From assembly GCA_020744425.1 (NCBI GenBank), contig JAGMUV010000009.1, positions 620,001 through 684,000 on the forward strand: 64,000 nucleotides of DNA. Direction: 5' to 3'. This DNA comes from Dactylonectria macrodidyma (taxonomy: Eukaryota; Ascomycota; Sordariomycetes; Hypocreales; Nectriaceae). The notes below the pieces were generated by a model, which had not been told where the DNA came from, searched no databases, and saw nothing but the letters and a program-made list of their open reading frames with translations. Of the stretch, positions 1-11,769 are shown in pieces; within the stretch, counting starts at the first letter, position 1; every line of letters starts with the position of its first letter. A program made the translations under genes and the position numbers.

Positions 1-456
1 GGATTATCGTGAAGTTGCGAAGTTTCCTTGCGTGGTACAGCTAAACGCGCGACCTAGAGGAGCCGGGGACTAATGAGGAAAGCGCAGGAAATGCTGAGGC
101 CGCCAAGGTAGGCGTATTCAATCGGTTCGGTCGCTCGGAAGGACTCGTTTGTTGTGTAGTACGACAAGAGCACACCATAGGCCTGCGATTGATGCAGATG
201 TATTAGACCTAGGTCAGGCATGACGGACTGGAAAGCTTACAGCACTCATTCCCCATGTGTGGATGTCAATGATGAGCACAGCCAGCACGATCACCCAGCC
301 GTAAGGTGTGTCAAACTGCACTGATGGAGTATCAGTCGCGTCAGCCCCAACAGAGCCTTCTATGAAACTTGAGTTATCCTTAGTCGCCATCTGGAGTGCC
401 TTCGCATCGCCGACATCTTCAAAAGAAGTGGCACTGTCGATCTTGATGCTCATCAT
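1..456 (-). CDS. MFS monocarboxylate-transporter-like protein, 5' part, possibly broken
   Basis: The reading starts at 456 and runs off the left edge. Exon 1 (456-241) has an acidic N-tail followed by a first membrane segment with YGWVIVLAVLIIDIHTWGM, the opening signature of fungal monocarboxylate-type (MCT/MCH) major facilitators. A 58-nt intron (240-183, GTAAGC..GCAG) joins to exon 2, which continues AYGVLLSYY and then YLGGLSISCAFLISP, again typical of the family. In this frame a TAG follows at 56-54. Family-like residues (LYHARKLRNF) resume only in another frame. Either a short intron is hidden here or the gene is damaged. It is divergent from the nitrilase gene, so joint control is possible. 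The family assignment is firm from these motifs; substrate is unknown. Confidence 0.65.
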
Positions 457-985
457 AGGAAAGAGAAGAGTGACACCTTAATGTTTCATAAATCGAGGTG
501 AGACAATGTGATTGAGATTTCGAATTGGATTACACGGTTCAGAAGATGATATAAGTATTCTAGTATGATGTTCGGGGTGCCAGGCGCCAGCTCGGATCCA
601 ACCGTGGCTCATGTGGACGGAGATATCGCGGTCAAGATAGAAATGATCCAGTAGATGGCATCTTCAAGGTGCCGGTTTAGCGTCAATCCTAATTAGCTTG
701 TAGATTATGCGGACGGAGATATCGCGGTCGAGATAGACTCGCCAGCGCCTAGTGCTTCGGAGATGAAACGGTCTAGACAAGGTCACGCGACAGGTAATTG
801 CTAATTGAGCTTCTTATTACCTTGACTGCAGTGCCCATTGTGAATAAAATAAGCAGTTGGTATCGATCAGCGACAGCGGCCAGCTCATCTTTACGGACCA
901 TTGTCCAGCGTCAGACTTCTCACAATACCGCCGTCTCTCTTGGTCTTCATTACACGCTTACTCTGAGCTCATCACCTTAAGCACG
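457..985. promoter_or_regulatory. Divergent promoter region between MFS gene and nitrilase
   Basis: This 0.53-kb spacer separates two genes that point away from each other, so it should hold both promoters. It contains a near-identical 28-bp element twice (listed separately). No convincing additional coding sequence was seen; the extension of the nitrilase frame upstream of 986 to 857 lacks family similarity. Confidence 0.5.
613..736. repeat. Two direct copies of a 28-bp element with CGG-N8-CGG core
   Basis: Copies lie at 613-640 and 709-736, 96 bp apart in the same orientation, and match at 26 of 28 positions. Both contain CGGAGATATCGCGG, i.e. two CGG triplets in direct orientation spaced by 8 bp, with GATATC inside. 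CGG pairs are the typical half-sites of fungal Zn2Cys6 regulators. A regulatory role is inference; simple sequence duplication is the alternative. Confidence 0.55.
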
Positions 986-1966
986 ATGCACACAGAGCTA
1001 CCGAAGAATACCGCGATTCACCGTGGTGCCGATCTGAAGTCGGCGGTAACCGTGGCCGCCGTCCAGATATCCCCCGTCTTCCATAACAAGGCCGAGACGA
1101 CGAAAAAAGTCTGCGACTTCATCCTCGAAGCTGGCAAGCACAACGCCCGTGTTATTGGATTTCCCGAATGCTGCATTCCTGGCTATCCCGGATGGGGTCA
1201 ATTCCACGTCACAGAGTCGGCTGCGGCGTATACCATGCTCACGCAGCAATTCCATGAGTCTGTGGAAGTCCCGGGGCCTGAGACGGACCAGATCGGAGCG
1301 GCTTGTCGGGAGGCGAACATCTATGCTGTCGTGGGCGTTAACGAGCGCATACCTAACACCACCGGCACCATGTACAATACGCAGCTCATATTCGGGTCCG
1401 ACGGCACGCTCTTGAACAAACACCAAAAGTACGTCGCGACTGTGACCGAGCGCCTCGTCCACGGTCCGGGGAAAACAAGTACGCACTGCTCGGTCAAGAC
1501 GGAGTTTGGTTGTCTCAGCGGCCTGGTTTGTGGCGAGAACGCGAATCCGTTGGCAATGTATTCGTGTAGTCTAGAGTATCCCTCGGTGCACGTCGCTTCG
1601 TGGCCCGCCCCCTTTGCACCGGGCTCAGACACAGCCGTCAGTATTCTCAGCTGCACTCGAAGCTTTGCCTACAGCCTGGGTTGTTATGTCATTAACTCGG
1701 TGTCCATCGACGATGACCCGACCATTGAAGCCTATCAGCGCGATGAAGAGTCTCGCCAGTGGCTGGTGAGCGAGCGGCACAAGCTTGGGGCGACAATCAT
1801 CGGGCCTGATGGTAAAATTGTAGCCGGGCCGTTAGAGCCTGGTGAGGGGATTTTATATGCAGAGATTCATCCCAAGTCATGCATCTCAGCTAAATTCATC
1901 GTTGATGTAGCGGGCCATTACAATCGGCCTGAAATTTTCGCTCATCAATTTTCAAAATATTTATAA
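986..1966 (+). CDS. Nitrilase / carbon-nitrogen hydrolase family protein
   Basis: A single-exon gene of 326 residues, normal for fungal nitrilases. The catalytic triad of the superfamily is visible: Glu61 in GFPECCIPGYPGW, Lys148 in NKHQKYVATVTERLVHG, and Cys182 in SGLVCGENANPLA. The spacing and the ERLVHGPG segment fit the aliphatic nitrilase/cyanide hydratase branch, whose members hydrolyse nitriles to carboxylic acids and ammonia. The residue after the nucleophile is Gly, where most nitrilases have Trp (CWEN). The ATG at 986 was chosen because similarity starts about 17 residues later; an in-frame ATG at 857 would add a tail without family features. It has no signal peptide, so it is probably cytosolic. 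It is divergent from an MFS gene. Confidence 0.85.
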   Translation: MHTELPKNTAIHRGADLKSAVTVAAVQISPVFHNKAETTKKVCDFILEAGKHNARVIGFPECCIPGYPGWGQFHVTESAAAYTMLTQQFHESVEVPGPETDQIGAACREANIYAVVGVNERIPNTTGTMYNTQLIFGSDGTLLNKHQKYVATVTERLVHGPGKTSTHCSVKTEFGCLSGLVCGENANPLAMYSCSLEYPSVHVASWPAPFAPGSDTAVSILSCTRSFAYSLGCYVINSVSIDDDPTIEAYQRDEESRQWLVSERHKLGATIIGPDGKIVAGPLEPGEGILYAEIHPKSCISAKFIVDVAGHYNRPEIFAHQFSKYL

Positions 1967-2624
1967 TTGTTATAACTAGATTATATTCAGTTTAGTTTAA
2001 ATAAACTTGTACCTGGTCTGGTCTCACTTTGAAGAGTTGTTTTCACCTTAATTATAACTTTTTTTTTATATATAGAAAATCCTCTGATTTATATATATAC
2101 TGCAGAGGCCACCGAGAAGGAGCTAAATCCGTAAATCCGCAAACCCATAATGTAAAGGGATTACTCTGTGACGTCTGTGACGGCTGCATCTCAGCATCCG
2201 GGTGACCACAGCAACGGGCCAATCGGGAGTTTATCGTAGGAGTCTAGGACAACAGTCTGCCAGTGCAGGTCCCACCGGCGTGTGTTTAGTAGGCCGCTAA
2301 CTCACAGGCGAACAAGGGTAGTCCATGAGGCTCTCTGCCCCTCCAACGGCGCCGCCAGAGCCTAGACTGCGCTGGAGTGCCACCTGAGAGACGCTATCCG
2401 GGGTTAAGCCCAGGGCGTTACAGGGAGAGGGCCCGCACCCTGGAATCCGTCAGTGCTTCTGTTCTTAGGCTTCCCGCCCAGTAACAACAAGCCCCGGCTA
2501 GACGGGACAAGACCAACACAAAGAAAGCAAGCATCGACCTCTTTTTTTTCCTCACTCCCTACGCCCACGCGAAAACAACAACGTCCGCGACCGCTCGCGC
2601 CCAGACGAAATCACATCATGCATC
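1967..2624. other. Intergenic spacer
   Basis: The first 130 bp are strongly AT-rich (T runs and TATATA stretches), fitting the 3' end of the nitrilase transcript. The rest is mixed composition and becomes CA- and C-rich before the next ATG, fitting a 5' leader. No gene was seen. Confidence 0.5.
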
Positions 2625-5600
2625 ATGGCCGCCGGTGATGAAGAACACGGCTACGGCCACAGCGACGACGGCGGCTTGAGGCCGAGCCCACGCCCGACAC
2701 CGAGCCCTAGGCCCAGGCCCGGGTCGCGTACACCATCGGCGCGGCGCGTCTCATTTGACGAGTCGGGTGGTGGAGGAGGTGGAGGTGGTGTTGAGACATC
2801 CTCAGCGTCACCTGCTGAGATGCCACCCCAACACAAGCCCGTCGACACGACGACACACACGGCTACCGACGCCTCGATGGCTTCTGACGCAGATGCCGAC
2901 GCGCAAGACAAACATGCTCAAGACAGTTATGCACCAGAAACGACAGATATGAGTGATACCCCAGCGGCTGTGACAGCGCCTGCACCTGTGCCTACGCCTG
3001 AGCCTGCCCATTCGCCTGCCCCTGATGCAGCACCACCAACGACAATGAACACCACAAACACCACCACTACTTCCACGACCACATCAAAAACTCCTGACAT
3101 TGTCCAGAACGATCACCAAAACAACCCCCTGAGCAACCTCCCGAGCCATGCCTTGTTGCGCCCTCCCGCTCGCACCGTCCCGGACAGCAGCTTCTTCGAG
3201 CAGACCAACGTCGACATGACGCACTACCCCGACGACTCGCTAACCGATGAGGACGTCCGCCGCCACCTCCGCGACGTCGAGTCGAGCTTCCTGCCCTCGC
3301 TATCGCCCATTCCCACTGGATCCACGAATGAGGACGGCGGGGTCGACGACACGTATCTGTTCGACTCGCCCACTAAGGCACCCATGCCCATGCCCGCACG
3401 GTTGGGCCGCCATGATGAGGAAGATTTGACCTCGACCAGCGTTAATACCTCCAGCCTCGAGAACCTCGATTCATCGCCCACAGCCGCCGCTGCCGCTCGC
3501 ACTGTCACCCGCGCCGTGAGCATGGCCAGCCAGCCCGGCCTGCGCTCCCTTGACTACGACGAAAACGAAGACGACGATCAAGACGCGGCACACGACACTT
3601 CGCTGCTGTCCACAGATACCGACGTGCCCCTTTCGCGATCCCAATCGCTGTCGGAGAAGACGGACATTGGCAGTACCCCTGGAAATTCCCTGCGCAGTCG
3701 GAAGCCTAGATATCTTCGGAGCCGCTTCGGAAGCTCCCGATCTTCCACCTCGTCCTTTGCGACCAACCCAGACGACGCCAGCGACGTGACGGTTGGCATG
3801 GGCGCCGACTATGCCCTCCAGTCGGGCGGCGCCGTACCTGCCATGGGCATCCTCCGGAACACCAGCAATCCCATCTTAAGGTCGGTCAGCCTCGGCAGCA
3901 TGGGCTCCAACTTTGGTACCGATGACTACACCGACGCCTCCCTTCCCCAGCTGGAACCTCTTCCCGAAGTCGAAAGCCCCGAACGGCCCCGGCACGCAGA
4001 TCTGCTCAGGACTCCCAAGGCTTCCAAGGAAAACTACAACACGGCCCCGACGGACACGGTCATTGCCCGGCATGTTAGAAACGTGCAGGTCCCCGAGTCT
4101 CTAGCCAAGGAGTACAAGTTCAAGGGCGGCCTCGAGACTCCACGCAAGCCTTCCCCCATCACCATGGGCGGCACGACAGGGCGTTCGGGCAAGAACCTGA
4201 CGCTCAAAGAACAGAGCAGCACCATCGAACGTCTGTCTAAGGAGAACTTTGACCTCAAACTCAAAGTTATGTTCCTAAGTGACCGGCTAGACAAGCTGTC
4301 GGAAGAAGGTATCAAAGAAATGATTTCGGAGAATGTTGAGCTCAAGACCGGTCTGGCAGTATTTCAGCGGGATAACAAGATGTTGCGGAGGAGAGTCAAG
4401 GAGCTGGAGAAGCAAATCAAGGACGAAGAGGAGCGCCCCAGCACTGCACGAAGCGGAACCTCATCCACGGATCAAACTGCCAAACCCTACGACGAGGAGG
4501 CTCAGGAGCGAGAAGAGGAACTGCTGTACCTGCGCGAGCGAGTCGAAGAGTATGCGACGGAGATTGAGAGACTGCGATCCGACAGCTTACAAAAGGAGTC
4601 AGACAGGCGGAAGCTTGCCGACATTGTCAAGTCACTCAGCGAGAGGACAACCGAGGGATTCGGCCGACAGGAAGAAGCAGATGTCTGGAAGGATCTTTTG
4701 GAGCAGGAGACGGCCCGCAGGGAGCAGGCCGACGATGAAAACAAGAGGTTGAGGGATGAAATGTTCCGGATCAAGCAGGACCTGAACAGCGCCCAGGGCG
4801 GGTTGCATCACACCACGAATATCTACAATATCACCAAGAAGCATGGCCAACGAGACGTCAATGCCTCTCCGAGCCGCCCCATGTCTAGACATGACAGTGA
4901 GGTTGATGGGTCCAACGCTGGGTTTAGTACTACCACAGCCACTACTCTCGTTGATGAACTGCGCCGTGAGAGCGAGCAATTGCGTCACGAGAATGCAGAG
5001 CTTCGGCGCGAAGTTGGCGCGCAGACGTCTATGTTGACCTCGAGGAACCGGGAAAAGGAGCGTCTTTACCAGGAAATCGAGGATCTCAAGATGGCGCAAC
5101 GACGCGGTCGACCTGCCCCGTCTACCATTGACAGCCTTCTCGATCGGTCGGCGTCTCAAATCGGCGGTCATGAGCGCTCGCAGTCTCGTGGAAGCATCAT
5201 GACGCGGCAGACCCAGGTCGACGAGGAAGCCGAGCGCGAGCAATTAGAGAATAAACTGGCTGAACTCCGCGACAAGATCAGCGAGGTCAAACTACAAAAT
5301 CAGGAACTGCAGCGCGAGCTCGAAACGTGCATGGAAGACTTTGAGGCGGCGATTGAAGGCAAGCGACAGGCAGAGGAGACGGCATTGTCCCTGCAGGAAG
5401 ACCTGGATAACGCCATGAACGATCTTGTTGCTTTACAATCGGAACGCGATGAGGCTTTGCGGGACCAGGGCGACATGGAGAACGAATTTGAGGCTCTGCG
5501 AAAGGAGGCTCAGGAGGAAATCGATGCTCTTGAGATGGAAGCCGATCAGCGCAACGACGAGCTGCAACGAGTCCAGGCGGACCTCCAGGATCGCTCAGAA

Positions 5601-7413
5601 AATTTCGACGCCTTGCAGGAAGAGATGCGAAAGATGAGCGAAGCCTTGATTCGACTCGAAGACGATCAGGAAAGCCACCTACGCCGGATCCAGCAGCTGG
5701 AGCAAGAGCTCGATTCATCCAACAAGGAGCTGGAGGAATTAGAGCAAAAGTTGATGGAGGCGAACGACAAGAACCAACGGTTGTCGGTCCAGCAAGAGTC
5801 CTCACAAGGCGAGATTGCCTTCCTGCGCGAAGAGCAAGAGGGCGACAAGATCCGCATCGGAGACTTGGAGGCAGCCCTCGCCAACGCAGAGCAGAGCATC
5901 CGTGATGAAAAGGAGCGCATCAAGGAGCTGGAGAATCGCCTGCAACAGGAGCGACACCAGCGGGAAATTGTGGCAGACAGGGAGAAGGAGGAGGTGCAAC
6001 AGTTTGTCAATGAGCTCAACAGGGAGGCATCGACAGCCAAGGACGAAGCCAGACGTCTGCGTAAGAACCTGACGTCCAGAGAGGTGGAGGCCACGGAGTG
6101 GAAGGAGAGGCTGATGGAGCTGGAGAATAATCTGAGGGAGGCATTGGGTGACCTTAATGGCACCCGCTCCTCTCTACTCAAGGTTTGTAGCATCGACAGT
6201 TCGAGGCTTTGCATTTGCTAACTGGCTGTAGTCCATCGCCAAGCTCCAGCGCGAGCTCGAGAACACGGTCCGAGACCTCGATACCAGCAAGGCGGCGTTG
6301 GTCGAAAAGGACCGAATCATCAAGCAGCGCGACTCCCTGCTCGAGTCTCACGCACTGGAGAGCCGCAAACTCGCGGAGCTTCTCGAAAAGGAGCGTGTTG
6401 GACACCGCAACACCAAATCACAATACGACTCGTTCCAGAGGACGCATCAGCACCTCACCCGGACAGCGAGCAGCCAAGATGTCCGAATTGCGGAGCTAGA
6501 GTCGACGAGGGGCCAGGACCGTAGAAAGATTACGATTCTGGAGCAGACGGCCCGCGAGCAGCTACAGGAGAGGAACGAGCTGCTGCTGCTGCTCTGGCAA
6601 AAACTCAGCGCCTTATGCGGGCGAGAGTGGGCGAGCAGCAACACCATCATTGACCGACAAGTCTTACCGTCACTAGAGGTCATCGCCACCCGACTCCCGG
6701 GTTTCTCCAAGAACCTCATGGCCGCAGTCAAGGCAATCGAGACAATGGTTGCGGCCTTTGAGACGAGGATCAAAGCCGTGTCGCGGGATCTGTCGCGAGA
6801 GTACCAAACTCTAGAGAACAACCTGGATGTCCGGACCAAGAAGCTGGACCGCCTGGAGACGATGGTCCGGAACTCAGTGGCCTCGGGATCCCTGGGTTCC
6901 CATGATGCCCAAATGCGCATGGCCCGCATGGAGGAGGCTTACCGCCAGCTCAAGGTGGAGAACGCGACGTTGCGTACGGCAAACGATGTTAGAAGCAGGG
7001 CGGCGTATTCGGCGACAGGAAATCCGGATGGCATGGTGCCTGTGGATAGCGGCTCACCGTCGCCATCGATCCCCCGCGGCCCTGGAGATCAGGGGCGGGA
7101 CCGAGTCCGGTCAAGCCATAGCAAGACTAGAACTTCTACCATGACGAGGACAAGCACATCTTCGGGAATACCCGTCCCCGGCGGTTCAGCGAGCGGGCTG
7201 GGCCTGAGAGACATGGCAGCTCTGACAGATGAACAGGGGGCCAACAACGACAACAGATGGCTGTTCAGGCTACGAGACATGGAATACAAGCTCAAGATGG
7301 AACGAGAAGGACGCAACCAGGATAGACACGCGGCAAGGCAGAGGCTCGGCGGGTTGGAGACGGAGAACCGCGACTTGCGAGAAAAGGTGCGAAAGGCCGG
7401 CGAGCTTGACTAG
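2625..7413 (+). CDS. apsB: ApsB/Mto1-like microtubule-organising-centre protein (centrosomin CM1 domain)
   Basis: Two exons (2625-6182 and 6232-7413) with a 49-nt intron that has GCTAAC before its TAG end give about 1579 residues. The first ~500 residues are low-complexity Ser/Thr/Pro/Asp-rich. Around 520-605 is a segment with TLKEQSSTIERLSKENFDLK followed by KVMFLSDRLDKL, the centrosomin motif 1 (CM1, Cnn_1N) that recruits gamma-tubulin complexes. Long heptad coiled coils follow to about residue 1320. The last ~55 residues (NRWLFRLRDMEYKLKMERE and on) match the Mto2-binding/MASC region of Mto1-type proteins. Family members nucleate microtubules at spindle pole bodies and septa. The start ATG sits in a CATCATGGCC context. 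The identification rests on both terminal domains and is strong; the symbol follows the Aspergillus orthologue. Confidence 0.85.
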
Positions 7414-8152
7414 GTCAGCCAGCAACAATGTGCCGAGCCGAGAGAAGGCCAGCGGATGATGGAGTTGAGGATGAGGAGGGCGTACAAACAAGCAAAGCAA
7501 GCCGGGAGCTAGGGTGTTGTTCCTGTTTTTCGTATCTTGTATAATATGGGGGTGCATTGTTAGGTCGGATTGAGGGCTGCTTTGTTCTTGACTATGGGGT
7601 GTTGATCAAGGTGTTGATCGTTCAAGTCGGCGGCAGACGGAACTGCCAGACTTTCTATTTTTTTTGGGTACATTCTTTTTCTGTTGCCTTGCGAGCATGA
7701 ATACCTTGTCCTTAGTGGTGCGGTGCATACGTCAATGGAGAGAAAATTACCTGGGAGAAGACTGACAGGCTAGAGATCTCGTCTAATAAATGTGCACTAA
7801 CCTCCACGCCTGTGCGGGCTTGTATGGTGTTGAAGCATCACCAAGGACGACACAAACGTGTGCCGGCTTTTCAATGACGGCATGACGTCTAATACAGTCA
7901 CACAGGTCGCTCGGGACTGTCAGCTTAGCTGATCTTGACTCCGAATGAGCGACGAGGGAGGGGAGAGTTGAGAACTGCGGACTTCCGTTTTGGGCAGTCC
8001 CGCACCGTCGACCAACGATATAAAAGTCAGCGGCGGAGAGGGCCATCCTTTGACTCCGGGAGAATGAGCAGAGCTAATGCATTATTCAGAGCTCGCATAT
8101 TCGAACTCATATTATCTACTTATTGGTACAACGCTGCTTGTTAAGATACGTC
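7414..8152. other. Intergenic spacer
   Basis: It contains the 3' untranslated part of the ApsB-like gene and the promoter of the DUF1479 gene. No coding frame with protein-like character and no RNA gene was seen. Confidence 0.5.
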
Positions 8153-9744
8153 ATGTTGCGGTCCTCCCTCGCCCGAGCACCCCACGGCATCCGGACCATA
8201 GCCACAGCCACGGCAGCGAAGAAAGAAGGCGACATCTCCGACGCCTTCGTCTCGCTATCTGGCGCATCACGGACTCCCCTACCAGACCGCTTCCGCGCGC
8301 TCAAGTGCGACCTGGTCCGGGGCCGCGAGCGGGATATCGAACGTAGCTGGGCGCGGCTGCTGGCGGCGCTGCGCCGGGAGAACGACGTCGTCGCCGCCCG
8401 CGGGCCAGACGTCATCCCACAGGTTGAATTTGCGGACCTGGACGCTGGTATTGATGCCCTGAAAGGGGAGATTCGGAAGAGAGGGGCGGTGGTTGTCAAG
8501 GGGGTTATACCGGAGAATGAGGCGAGGACTTATAAGGAGGAGATTGAGGAGTATGTGAGCAAGAATCCATCAACCAGAGGTCAGTAACATGTTGTAATCT
8601 TGCCGTTGAGAGTAGCAAAGAATAAGCCTGACTTGGAAACAGCATTCCCACAGCACGACCCTCAAGTCTACGAGCTGTACTGGTCAGCACCTCAACTCAA
8701 AGCCCGCACGCACCCGTCCTTCCTGCGTGTACAGCACAGCCTCATGTCACAACTCTGGCACACCTCGTCAACCACAGCGCGCCTCTCAACGGACCACCCG
8801 TTAGTATACGCCGATCGTCTGCGGATCCGGCAACCAGGCGACGCAGCCTTCGCGCTCGGCCCGCACATGGACGGCGGCAGCGTCGAGCGGTGGGAGCCCG
8901 AGGGCTACGGGCGCGGGGCCGTGTACGACGCCGTGTTCCGGGGCCGGTGGGAGGAGTACGACCCATGGGACGCGAGCGGACGAGTCGAAGCCGTGAATAA
9001 CCTCTATAATGGTCTGGGCCCTTGCTCCATGTTCCGCATGTGGCAGGGCTGGCTGAGCATGAGCCGCACGGCGCCGCGAGAGGGCACGCTGCTGGTGAAT
9101 CCGCTGGTGCAGCTGTCGACGGCGTATCTCCTGTTGAGGCCTTTCTTTGAGGCTGTTCGGGGCAAGACGGGAGACCCGGGGTTCCTGGACGAGGGGAACT
9201 GGCGCTTCACGGGTGTTGAGAACATGACGAGCTTGCTTCAGGGGGCGACTCCCGGGTCCGGCCAGGAGTTTACCGATGAGCTACATCCGCATCTAGAGCT
9301 GGCTAGGACCATGGTCCATGTGCCGGAGATCAAGCCGGGCGACTATGTTGCGTGGCACTGCGACAGTAAGTAGAACCCGCAGCTTATATCACACCTCACC
9401 CTGAGCATGAGACTAACACCTCGGCAGCAATCCACTCTGTCGACAAAGTCCACGTCGGCACCGGCGACTCGAGCGTGCTGTACATCCCCGTGTGCCCGAC
9501 GACAGCCGCCAACGGCGCGTATGTGGCGCGGCAGCGGGCGGCCTTCCGCGCCGGGACACCGGGCCCGGACTTCCCCGGCGGCGCGGGCGAGGCCCGGCAC
9601 GTCGGCCGGCCTACGGAGGATGCACTGCGGGGCGGCGCCGAGGGCCGGAGGGCCATGGGGCTGGAGCCGCAGGTCGTCGGGGACGGGGCGACGACGGCGC
9701 AAAGGGAGGCTGTTGAGGGTGCGAACTCTGCGTTGGGGTTTTGA
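8153..9744 (+). CDS. DUF1479 family protein, probably mitochondrial
   Basis: Three exons (8153-8579, 8643-9365, 9428-9744) separated by introns of 63 and 62 nt give 488 residues, the usual size of this family. Joining restores AFPQHDPQVYELYWS across intron 1 and WHCDTIHSVDKVH across intron 2, both hallmarks of DUF1479. The histidines and acidic residues in GPHMDGGSVERW, WHCD and TIHSVDKVH look like metal ligands; the family is thought to adopt a double-stranded beta-helix fold like Fe(II)/2-oxoglutarate oxygenases, but substrates are not known. The Arg/Ser/Ala-rich N-terminus (MLRSSLARAPHGIRTIATAT) resembles a mitochondrial presequence. Exon 3 is very GC-rich. Confidence 0.8.
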
Positions 9745-10876
9745 GGGTGTTTGGGAATGGGATATAAAAAATTGGGTGATGGGTGGGAATCAGGCTAATA
9801 ATGTTACAAAAGCCAGATTGCTCTAGTGAGGCCAACCAGGGTTACATGATCGTCGGTTTTCGAGTTAGGGTCGAATGAACGAACAGAACGATTCCAACGC
9901 ACAACTTCAAGCAGACAACCCGATGAGTGATTCCGCACGACACGACCAATGATTCCCCGTGATATGACGAAAAGAATCGATTTCACGTGCCACATCTATC
10001 AGGTAAATTGCAAATCACAACCGCACGCAGCCGCACAGAGCTAGGTTGGTAATCAAGCTGCGTACGGCATCCAATCGCGTGCCCACGAGCGTCCCAAACC
10101 TGTCTGTGCCTGTTCAAAACTTCATCATGCGGTACAACGTGCCTCAACACGACGGCCCGAGCCGGACGAATTGGTAAGCGAAACCCCCCCCCCCCTTTTT
10201 CAGCTAGAGAGGGCGGGTTTGGGAACTGCATCGGCGTGGCTTGGCCTTGTCTCACGTCGTCTTGCGGTGACAAGGGAGGCGATGTTGACGAGGCTGGATA
10301 TGTCCGTTCTTGGGCCTCTGTTCAGCGATTTAGAGGCAAGGCAGAGAGGAGGGAAGTCGTAGCGTCAACTGGCAACATTAGGCTTCATCACTTGAGATGC
10401 CCTCTTCCCGATTTCCCCCTCTCTCAGTCCCTTTCCACCACGGCTGGAGGACCCGAACTCCGTCCCGCACGGCCCCCAGTCGGCTCCACCTCCTCAGTCC
10501 CGGCCCATAAGCAAGCCGGCGCCCGGGTCAACACAGAGACATTACTAATCCTTTAACCGCCCGAGGAAGCATCTAGACGGGGTCGATTTGCATTAGTAAC
10601 CAACTTCTCTCTGTGTTGTCGGCGGTGAAGAAAGCGGGGGTCGGGGAAGGGGGTTACGTAGAGGGTGAGAAGTGGAACCAAGGGAAGGAAGAGGGGTTTC
10701 GTCAGAGAGAGAGAAGAAGAGAGAGAGGAGACATATATATATCCCTAGGATATTGCCCCCCTCGGCAGTTTAGACTCGATTCAGACTATCACGCAATCTA
10801 CACTCCGTCTTAGCATCACACCCTTACACAACCAATTACTCCACGTCTATCCGGCTCTTCCACCTCCCTAGTCACC
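9745..10876. other. Intergenic spacer with poly-C run
   Basis: A 1.1-kb spacer. It contains a run of 12 C at 10184-10195 followed by T5 and, further on, C/T-rich stretches typical of a fungal promoter and leader. No gene was seen. Confidence 0.5.
10705..10742 (+). promoter_or_regulatory. GA-rich tract and TATA-like element before the DUF1993 gene
   Basis: A purine tract of GA repeats (about 10705-10730) runs directly into ACATATATATAT (10731-10742), about 135 bp before the ATG at 10877. Pyrimidine-rich sequence and CA motifs follow, as in strong fungal promoters. The start site is inferred. Confidence 0.45.
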
Positions 10877-11389
10877 ATGAGCTACTCCCTGTACGACGCC
10901 TCCATCACCCAGGCCCAGGACGGCATGAAGGCTCTCTCAGCCATCATCGCCAAGGCCGAGGCCCACGCCGACAACAGCTCCCTCGCGGGCGCTAAGCTCA
11001 TCGACGACATGCTGCCCTTCAGCTTCCAGATCTTCATGGCGACCGACGTGGCGCAGAAGCTCGCGGCCCGGGGCACCGGCACGGAGCCGCTCAACCTCGA
11101 CCGCAACTTTGAGAACTTCGCCGCCATGCAGGCCCGCGTCGACCAGGTCCTCGAGATCCTGGCTAAGGTCGACCGCGACACCTTCAACGGTCGCCAGGAC
11201 ACCGAGGTCACCATCGGACTCGGTCCCGGCAAGGAGGCCACCGTGCAGCTGAAGCAGTACGTCGCCGGATACGTCCTGCCCAACCTGTACTTCCACATCA
11301 CCACCGCCTACGGCATCCTGCGCAAGGAGGGTGTCGATATTGGAAAGCAGGTTTACCTTACGCCTTTCATGGGCAAGTACTTGTCTTAG
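10877..11389 (+). CDS. DUF1993 domain protein
   Basis: An intronless gene of 170 residues with an ATG in CACCATGAGC context. The protein is predicted all-helical, with conserved family features such as DDMLPFSFQI near residue 35, a segment with LNLDRNFENFAAMQARV, and the C-terminal LPNLYFHITTAYGILRK followed by GVDIGKQ. DUF1993 proteins are related to the DinB-like four-helix bundle group; fungal members are small, abundant cytosolic proteins of unknown function. High GC at third positions and a TATA-like promoter suggest strong expression. Confidence 0.85.
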   Translation: MSYSLYDASITQAQDGMKALSAIIAKAEAHADNSSLAGAKLIDDMLPFSFQIFMATDVAQKLAARGTGTEPLNLDRNFENFAAMQARVDQVLEILAKVDRDTFNGRQDTEVTIGLGPGKEATVQLKQYVAGYVLPNLYFHITTAYGILRKEGVDIGKQVYLTPFMGKYLS

Positions 11390-11769
11390 AGACGGAATCA
11401 TGAGAAACGACATATGATGGCAGAGGATGATAAAGAATCACAAAAGTTACAATATGCAGGTGGGATACTGTCAGGAATAGACTCCCAGACCCCTACCTAT
11501 GCTTAGATGATCAAGAAACACTGAAACCCTAAATTGAGTTGCCAATGCATCATGAACGAAGAAGTGAATGCTGTCTTAGACAAACAAGTCGATGATGCGG
11601 GGTCGAGCCTAAAAGATCCAGGGTAAGCTCCCTGACATTGGACAATGCCACTCCAAATGCTCCGACGCCACCCGCTAGAATTAAACTCCCGTGCTTACAT
11701 ATTCAACTCTCCCCAACGCAACAACATTCATATGTGAAGTTCACCTCTCCACCATCACAATCGCCCGCC
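11390..11769. other. Intergenic spacer
   Basis: A short AT-leaning spacer between two same-strand genes, with C/A-rich leader sequence close to the next ATG. No gene was seen. Confidence 0.5.

Noticed and set aside
857..985. N-terminal extension of the nitrilase frame to an ATG at 857
   Set aside because: Residues before 986 lack nitrilase similarity and the shorter form has the normal family length.
10184..10200. C12T5 run as a functional element
   Set aside because: Homopolymer in a promoter spacer; no evidence beyond composition.
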